NCBI GenBank assembly: GCA_034696485.1
Contig: JAQIWT010001588.1
Location: forward strand, 1-10,240
DNA length: 10,240 nt
Source: Isohypsibius dastychi
Lineage: Eukaryota; Tardigrada; Eutardigrada; Parachela; Isohypsibiidae
Direction of reading: 5' to 3'
Of the stretch, positions 1 to 6,891 are shown piece after piece. Position 1 is the first letter of the stretch. Every line of letters begins with the position of its first letter. Under the pieces are notes generated by a model, which saw only the letters and a list, made by a program, of their open reading frames with translations, had not been told where the DNA came from and made no database searches. Position numbers and translations under genes: made by a program.

Positions 1-120
1 GTTTGTAACCAAACATAGGCGCGCGTTTTGGTTACAAACCACGTTTCTACCTAAACTTTGGTCCAAACTGTGGTTTGAACCAAAGTTGGCACCTTGGTTT
101 GGTTTAAGTTTTGGTTTGAT
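1..120. repeat. Palindromic TTTGGTT/AACCAAA-rich patch at the left edge
   Basis: Two hairpin-forming inverted repeats lie side by side. The first has perfect 13-bp arms at 1-13 and 27-39 around a 13-nt GC-rich loop. The second has 15-bp arms at 54-68 and 73-87 with one mismatch and a 4-nt loop (TGTG). Direct copies of the TTGGTTT word follow at about 92-120. The arms share the same core word, so the patch looks like one end of a small palindromic repeat or non-autonomous DNA element (MITE-like). No transposase or target-site duplication can be seen, and the left end lies outside the window. The structure is read directly; the mobile-element origin is a guess. Confidence 0.5.
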
Positions 121-528
121 TTCTTTCAAAATCGTGCTTGCTCAACCTGCCTATTAAGCGGACTTGTTAATATTTCTCCAGCCAAACATCCAGTTTTATT
201 CACGCAAGGGTGAACTTTTACCGTTCTCCATGCCAGTCTCCCACTGTAATGTGTTGTACAGCGTGCATCAGTTCTGGGTTAGATAATTTGTTTGAATTGT
301 TTTAAAGTCAGCCGACAGACAAGTTCTTTCAGTAATTTAGGAAAGTCACCGCACATTCGGTGATAACTTATTACATTTATTTTATGGGCACTTGAAACTA
401 AATCCATGTACGCAAATTGTTTGATTGAATTTCAGGATGATTTATTGCTCATGCCAAAAACTACATGTCATCTCCGGAATTCCATCTAGCGCCATCGTCC
501 AAGTTGATCTTTGTCCCCACTGAAAGTA
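121..528. other. Non-coding stretch, nothing recognised
   Basis: No convincing ORF, RNA gene or long repeat is visible here. It is ordinary AT-rich spacer between the palindromic patch and a doubtful small ORF on the minus strand. Confidence 0.5.
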
Positions 529-876
529 TCAAAAAAGGACAGTGGACAAGCCGAAGAGTGATGTGAGGTTGATGCGTTTTTTATGGCCTTTTAACGACTC
601 TTGTCCTTTTGTCAGGAAAGCTTCCTGGAGTTTGCTGAGTGAGGACGGGCCATAAAAGTCAAGCCAGTCCACTTCTTTCTCACTGGACTTCTCCGCCGCC
701 ACCCCTAAAGAATTCAAAGTGATCAGTGCCACCATAAAAAGCAGAACAATCAAAGTCATGGCGGTAAAGGTCCTAATTGCTCTTCTCATTACTCCAGTTC
801 CTTTCTTGTGGCGTCTTATAAAATCAACATGCCGCATATTGAATTGTCCCGAAGTTTGCGCTCGCAAAATGGCCAT
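529..876 (-). CDS. Doubtful small ORF with a signal-peptide-like N-terminus
   Basis: The minus strand is open for 115 codons. Starting at the internal ATG complementary to 787-789, the peptide begins MRRAIRTF, then has a strongly hydrophobic stretch (TLIVLLFMVALITL) and a small-residue region ending GVAA. This resembles a signal peptide or a single membrane anchor. The rest, starting EKSSEKEVDWLDFYG, is polar, about 50 residues long, without cysteines, and has one basic KKR site near the end. It could be a small secreted peptide or one exon of a gene running leftwards. I recognise no family. A 115-codon ORF can arise by chance and its reverse strand is also open (719-982), so the call is weak. 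Confidence 0.18.
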   Translation of the reverse strand: MAILRAQTSGQFNMRHVDFIRRHKKGTGVMRRAIRTFTAMTLIVLLFMVALITLNSLGVAAEKSSEKEVDWLDFYGPSSLSKLQEAFLTKGQESLKGHKKRINLTSLFGLSTVLF

Positions 877-2570
877 TCACAGTTTTAATACAATGAGAAG
901 AAAAAAGATTAATTTCATTGATTTATGGGAGAAAAATCTTAATGACTACGAACTCCGAAAGGTCAACCTAAGCTGGGAATAGAAGAATTTTATCCAATGT
1001 TTTATATTTGACTGGTGGCTGAATTAACAATCTAGAACTCTTACGGTAATGTTATAAATGGATAATGGATGGCGGAATGAAAAGCATCTGATATCAGCGG
1101 GTTAGGGGAACTTGCCTCTCTTCTTCTGACACAGTTCGTTCACGACAGGAAGAGCGAAAGTTTGCTGCTCAAATGGCTGAGCCAAAGTGGCCAGGGAGAA
1201 AATGACTTTGGTCATTAATCAAAGTTTTGAGCCTTTGAAATGTCCTCGTCCCAATCTCTCTTTCACTCGACTTGAATATTTGGCTCAGCGGAAGGAACAA
1301 CAACATTTTCAACAATTTGAACTCGGACGCGAAACGAAGCTGCTGACTGATTTTCATCTCAAGCATGGATGCTTTCCAGCGTTCTCCTTCTCGCGTCTTG
1401 CAGAGCAGCTCACACTCTGTGACCTTTCGCTCGCTCCAGACTGAAACCATCTGAACTACATAAACAGCTGCCATTAAAATACTCAGTTGCATTTTTAATT
1501 AACAAGATTTTTGTTTGTTTTTCATTAAATGCAATCATGTTACATGAAGAGTTTTTTACCGGCGACGGGCCAGGCGAATTCTGCAGTAAGGCCAGAGAGC
1601 AGAGACCTTTTCGGCAATTCCCAGTCTCTCGTTCCTTCCCACTTTCCTTCCATCGTGATAGCGTCATTAATCAAAATTTCACTGGTAACAAAGATGGCTA
1701 GTCAAGCGTTTGTGGGTGCCGACATGTAGCGTTGATTCCCTTGATTTAGCTCTAGGTCGCATCTTGAGGTTGGGCCAGAGCTCGGGCTAAATTGGCCATT
1801 GTGATGTACCACAAGGTCTGCAGCGCCGGGGACGTATATATGTTGTGATGAGAAAGCGGTGATGGAAAATAAATGACTATGCTTAATGACAGTCATAAAA
1901 ATAATCAGCACATTTAAAAACGATTTGTAACTCATTCCACGCCGTGCTTCCTCGCAAACGGCAAACTACAAGTAGTCATAAACATTATTTCCAAGATTCA
2001 GTTGCACGAATCTTCCACCGCCATTCCGCCATTTCGGGCTTCTGGCATCCTCATCGAAACTTATTCCTCTTTTTGCATTTGCTTCTTCGAATCCAACCAT
2101 GACCTTTCTCTCTCCCAGCCAGATGGAAGTCCACAAAAATGGCGACCAGCTATGCTTTACCCAATGGATTACTATTATGCTTGACCTTTGGCGAATATTC
2201 ACGCGGTGGAAATTTAGTTCCTGATACAAGACCATCTGCTTAATTATTATTCAGCATGGAAGTGTTTAATTGCTGATGTGCAACCGGTTTCTCCCTGAGG
2301 ATTATGTTGCTGATAAAAACCAAAGCCAGTTTGGTCACAACTATTTCGCGCAACTCACCACGCTTCCGTCGTAGCTGTACCATCTCTTTCGAGCCGGAAG
2401 TGATGAAAGGCTCTGGTTTACAAAGTAAGCTTTACTCTTGGTTCGGTCTTAGTTACTTGTCTGGGTTCACTTTCCCTTCTGGAGCAACTGTTGAGAGTTT
2501 CGTCATCTTTTCCATGTAGTTACAGAAGAGTGATTTCTGCTACTGGCTGTCAAAATTATTTTTGGTTCGT
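877..2570. other. Spacer with PHO/YY1-like words and overlapping small ORFs
   Basis: Several ORFs of 60-107 codons overlap here on both strands and none matches a family I know. Notable short words are ATGGC cores at 866-873, 1069-1079 and 1170-1177, a minus-strand tandem at 2020-2035, and AAAATGGC at 2136-2143. TCATTAATCA occurs twice (1212-1221 and 1664-1673). A small hairpin (ACCAAA/TTTGGT, 2319-2335) uses the same core word as the palindromes at the left edge. I read this stretch as upstream regulatory or intergenic DNA. A gene running leftwards with short exons cannot be excluded. Confidence 0.4.
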
Positions 2571-3225
2571 GCTGTGGGTGATATAGAAGAGGAGCAGTAA
2601 TTTCAGACGGAAGAAAGAAAGAGAACGCTAGAGCATTTATCTTCCGACTGATGCGATCTTGTTGCTGCTCAAACGGAAGAAAAGCATGGGCTTTAGAGAA
2701 GAGCGATCAACATCCACTCTGAAGCTTGAACTGCAAGCTATTAAAGTTCGACGAATGCGACTTAATATTTCTGAAATGTCGATAGGTGATCCAGATCACA
2801 AGTTTCTGTTTAGAATTTGACCGTGGCTTTAAGGAGGTGTTATACCGAAACCGAATCACAGGACGGAAAAAGAGTTTGATGAAAACAGTGTAGCAAGGCG
2901 AAGGTCCGAATAGGTATAATTGCCTCGCAAACCAGTCGTTCGAGTTTATAATTGCTGAAATTGAAGATGAGTGAAAGCTCGCGGGAACTCGTCATGAAAT
3001 TGTTTTAAACTGTAGATTTCGATGCCGATAAATATTCTTCGACGATAAAGATGGCAATATTTTTAATCAGAACACATTCGTATTGACATCTGTTTTTCGA
3101 CAAAACGCGTACATGCTACTGTAAACTTCGTTCGTAAGCGCGTTTGCGTGGGCACTTTAGCTCGTAAGGAGCTCGCATTTTTGACATCAATTGAGAAAGT
3201 CAGCGCAGAATAATGTACGATATAG

Positions 3226-3307
3226 ACAATATTTTGTTACAATATTTTGTTTAGATACTATATATACTGTACATATATATTCCAGAAAATATTATATTGT
3301 TTAGATA
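3226..3307. repeat. 13-bp tandem duplication and flanking direct repeats
   Basis: ACAATATTTTGTT occurs twice head to tail at 3226-3238 and 3239-3251. The word TTGTTTAGATA then appears at 3247-3257 and again at 3297-3307, with TA-alternating DNA between. This is low-complexity AT-rich sequence that may have grown by replication slippage. TGTTTA also fits a forkhead-type core, but that match is short. Confidence 0.6.
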
Positions 3308-4251
3308 ACATATCGTTTTAGCGTGACATTGATTCGTACTGAAAAATATTAATAATGTTTACCTGGCTTACTCTTGCTTGGCTTGCTTAGTTGAAAATGT
3401 CGAAATTCGCAATTCGTTTCGCAATTTTCGTAATTTACTTGAGATGTTATGTGTTTCTATTTGAAAATTATTTTGCAGTCAGCGGCATCCTTTGCATATT
3501 TTTATCTCAGATTCGCATTATCAGTTTATGGCCCTTGATTATCAGACTTATTTGCATGATGGGGTGAATGAATACCGGCCGCTCTTGATGCCATTCTTTT
3601 TCTTTCTGCAGACTGGGCGAATCAGGCATCATTAAAATCGGGGATCTTAATCAACATTTTATAGCTTTTTCTTTAGCCGTCTGGCGGCGAATGCTTTCAT
3701 CTGGTTTTGCTCTATATACATTATTTATGAAAGCTAGCCTAGTTTTTGCAGTTTACTGACGAACAACAACTTCACCCTTCAGTGAACACTAGGTGGAGTG
3801 TGTTGCCGAAAATAACTTTTCCACGACCGAAAAGCGTTGGCATCACGACCAGCAACTCGGCTAATTCTTTACCGCTTTTTTGCAATAAGCAGAACCGAGC
3901 AAAAAAGACCCAGAGTAAATTAAGAAAATAAGTTTTTTATAGTTTAAAATTAAATGGAATTGAAAAATTGAAATTTAGAATACGCATCTATAAATAATTA
4001 AAAGTTAATATTTTACGAACGTTCTATACTTGATAGAAATTAAAATTCAAGGGCCCTAACGTTTCCCAGCCTTTTCGCGTTTTATAAAAAACTGATGACT
4101 AAAGCTTGCAATTAAATCAGTCTTGGATGGAATTTCAAGAAGTAACAAACAGTAAATACAAAAGTGCTAAGTTCTCCAGTATCAAATTGAGATGAGATTC
4201 TTAATGGCTGACTGATTCGTTGTTCATTTTATTCGTTTCCAGTGTACGTCC

Positions 4252-4304
4252 TAATGATCATTACCATCCATCTCTTTCGTTTCAAGTAGCATGATCATTA
4301 ATCA
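4252..4304. promoter_or_regulatory. Paired homeodomain-type TAAT dyads (candidate)
   Basis: A perfect 12-bp palindrome, TAATGATCATTA (4252-4263), is followed 37 bp later by a second copy of its ATGATCATTA core (4291-4300), which runs on into ATCATG to form an imperfect dyad CATGAT/ATCATG. TAAT and ATTA are the core of most homeodomain sites. The second copy also contains TGATTAAT on the minus strand, the Hox-Exd/Pbx composite form. The sequence pattern is certain; use as a homeodomain-binding element is inference. Confidence 0.35.
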
Positions 4305-5460
4305 TGTGGGAAGAGTAATAAAAACGACTTCGAGTCGTCAGCGTTTACATTTCTAAATCCGAGAGGTTTTTTCAAGTCGAAAAAGACGCAGCATTTCTCA
4401 TCAGGTAATAACCCGTCATTCAAGTAGTTTTCTCTTGGTGCAAAGAATCTTTCGCCACTTATTTAGCCCAATCACATTTTCAGTCTAAGAACAGTTATGC
4501 TTTTTTCAGCGCAGCCAAGAAAAACCAACGAAGAAAATGTTTTTGGAGGAGCGCGGGTATACGCCCATTCCGAGCAAGTCAAGCGCAGCTAACGACAAAT
4601 GCCGGCCGTAATGCAAGAGTCTCTTTTCTGCTTCATTCTTTCATTCGTCCATGCATCATATGCTAACGTCAGCGCGTTTCGAGAGGAGCAGTAAAAGAGC
4701 AAAGCCATTTATTTTTAACGACACGATAGATTTTGGAGTCCTCTTTTGCCCGTGTTAGCTGAAATTTATGATTATTGTTATTACTGGATCAAAGTCATAT
4801 TATTCTCCACTAATGAGCCCAATTGCATTTCCATCATCTTTGCAATAGACGCAAGGTTAATGAATCACCCAGCCGGAAAAGAAGAGGAAGGTCATTAAGA
4901 CTTAACGACCTGGTTCTACAAGCCCCATCGAAAACGCTGGATTCGCATAATCTTCACTGAAACATTAATCACATTTCCAAAGCCGCCGACGTACGTTCCG
5001 GACACTGGGATTACCCACCCGTCCGCTCATCTCAAGTAAGTTTAGAGAATTTCACCAGCCTGGTCCTGTCGGTGCTCAATACATTTTATGGACGGATAAT
5101 TATACCCTCGTGGAAATTTATTCTCCATCAATTTTACACAAATCGGTTTTTTATTATCCAGCTGGCCGTGCAGCCTGTCAAGCTAGTTGTTAACCTTGAG
5201 TGTCCTAAGCGACATCATTTTCGAGCTTGCTAAGAATATTATTATTTATTAGTTTTTACAATGAGAGGAAAGAATACTTTGCGCAACAATTTTGTACAAC
5301 CTTAAATTTTAGAAGTTGAAACAAATAAAGGACAACTGAAAAACACGAAACAATACAATAATTACAGAATATTGTGTATTAAATTAAATAATCCATTGCT
5401 TATTTTTAAAGAGAGAAAAAAATGATATTTCTGTTCTCAAATAAGAGCATATTACGGTAA

Positions 5461-6488
5461 AGCTATAATTATGGATACTTTGTCATTTCCAAAATGGCTG
5501 CTGACAGTTTAGACTTTTATTAGCTTTTTAATGGCTGAACAGTACATTAGACAATAATTAATGTGATGCTATGCCCATCGAAGACAAATAAAAGTGAGAA
5601 TTAAAAGAGGATCTTTTAATTTGTAGCAATCCGAGTTTATGGGCTCATTAATTTCTCCCATCCAAATGGTAGAAAATGATTTATGGCATCTCTCATAAAT
5701 TATGCTACATTCGCAGCAAATCCGGCCGGTCGTCACCTAAAAACCCATCCAGCAACTTCTCTATTCTTCATATCTCAATTTCATTGCAAATCCAATCGTC
5801 AGCAAGCACTTTACGCTCAAGGTGTAATTCACAGGCATTGTCAGTCAAGAAAACATCTTACCTTATATCTCCATCTTGTCTCGATTCTCGACTATCTGGC
5901 TTTGTGAGAAAATGGCTTACAAAATGGCTGCAGGTGCATTTGTTTGCCTGGCAGGTCATGTTTTTGGTTGGTTCGCACCGGTCTGCTCCGCAGGAACTTA
6001 AACGGCTTCATGCGGGTCATGTAATTATCTTTGTCATTCTTGCTCGGAAAAAAGATCGATGAGAATTACTCTATCACAAATGTTGCTTGTTCTTGTCCGC
6101 CAAACTCATTCTACAGACTGTCATGCTGAAATATCAAAACTGACAAAACGAGAACGACCAAAATATTAATTCTCAAAATCCAATTTTCATGTCTGCATTT
6201 TCGAGTTAAAGAGAATTTTTTGCAACGAATATCAGTTGATTAAAAGTGGTGACTAAAGCAATAGCAAAACTTTTCCCTGAAAATTCTCGTTGCACGCTCA
6301 TGATCTAAAAAACTGTCTACGGTATTTTTTGTCTCAAAAACAAAATTGGCTACCAAGCTGATAAAACACGTGGAAAAAATTCGCCAGCTGAACTCGTCTA
6401 ACCAGATTTTTTTAAAGTGAGGAAACTGCTGGATTGGAATTTAACGCCCATTTTGAAGTTTCAGTTTTGGTGACCTTTGGAAACTGGA
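5461..6488. promoter_or_regulatory. Proximal upstream region of Hox3 with paired AAAATGGC words
   Basis: This is the 1 kb before the Hox3 start. AAAATGGC occurs at 5491-5498, 5909-5916 and 5921-5928; the last two are 12 bp apart on the same strand, and the 5491 and 5921 copies share the ten bases AAAATGGCTG. This word matches the core bound by PHO in flies and YY1 in vertebrates, proteins that recruit Polycomb complexes to Hox loci. A 128-codon ORF at 5676-6062 shows no family features and is treated as chance. No clear TATA box is visible before the gene. Confidence 0.35.
6456..6470 (+). promoter_or_regulatory. TCAGTT: either an initiator or a 3' splice site
   Basis: GTTTCAGTTTT just ahead of the Hox3 start can be read two ways. 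TCAGTT at 6461-6466 matches the arthropod initiator TCAGT, which would put transcription start near 6463 with a 5' UTR of about 26 nt. The same bases (TTTCAG at 6459-6464) also make an acceptable intron end, which would imply an untranslated upstream exon. The sequence does not decide between them. Confidence 0.3.
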
Positions 6489-6891
6489 ATGATGGTAACA
6501 ATGGGAGCCAGTCACTATCCACTAGATCCTCACAATCCGATGACCTCCGCTAGCCTCTCTTATGATTCAGTCCATCACCATCTTCCCTACGGCCCACCTG
6601 TTTCTGCTGGTCAATTTGGTCATGGCATGAACGTCAAGTCTGGCATGCATGGCTACGGCCACCATTATTCTCAAGCCAACGCTGCGACGCCGGCTGACTT
6701 CACCACCGGAGCTCCATACTTGCATGGATACTATTCCACGCCATCGGCTATTCCCTACAGCCAGAACCCATATTATTACCACCCTTCTCATCAAATACCC
6801 GAAGGCCACTCATATCCGGCTGCCAGTCAGTACTCGGAGTACGAAAGTGCCCAGGCTTCGCTGCATTATCCTTATACGTCTGTAGCAAACG
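6489..6891 (+). CDS. Hox3: Hox3 exon 1
   Basis: It encodes residues 1-134 plus the first base of codon 135. The product is low in charge and rich in His, Tyr, Ser, Pro and Gly (for example HGYGHHYSQ and PYYYHPSHQ), typical of Hox N-terminal activation regions. The donor is AAACG|GTAAAA, a weaker site than the GTAAG donors downstream. Reading through would add a short lysine-rich tail and stop at 6939-6941. Confidence 0.9.

Larger units (their letters stand above)
2571..5460. other. Long AT-rich gene-free spacer upstream of Hox3
   Basis: Nearly 3 kb carries no ORF with recognisable content; the only plus-strand ORF listed (3746-3931, 61 codons) has no known motif. Local structure includes tandem repeats at 3226-3307, paired TAAT dyads at 4252-4304, a small hairpin at 4324-4338 (ACGACT, TCG loop, AGTCGT) and a TAATCA word at 4963-4971. 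Large gene-free flanks are usual for Hox genes and often hold enhancers, so a cis-regulatory role is the natural inference, but nothing here proves it. Confidence 0.45.

Noticed and set aside
1169-1492. Minus-strand 107-codon ORF starting MQLSILMAAVYVV
   Set aside because: The start looks slightly signal-like, but the rest shows no family pattern and the opposite strand is open over most of the same span (1187-1444). Chance is the simpler view.
1702-2235. Two minus-strand ORFs (1702-1935 and 1966-2235), one with an ANAKRG site that could suggest a peptide precursor
   Set aside because: There are no repeated peptide units, no amidation GKR site and no convincing splice sites linking them. I recognise no known neuropeptide.
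5676-6062. Plus-strand 128-codon ORF just upstream of Hox3
   Set aside because: It has no domain, a composition like translated spacer, and a second overlapping open frame (5683-5907). It is unlikely to be coding or a Hox3 upstream exon.
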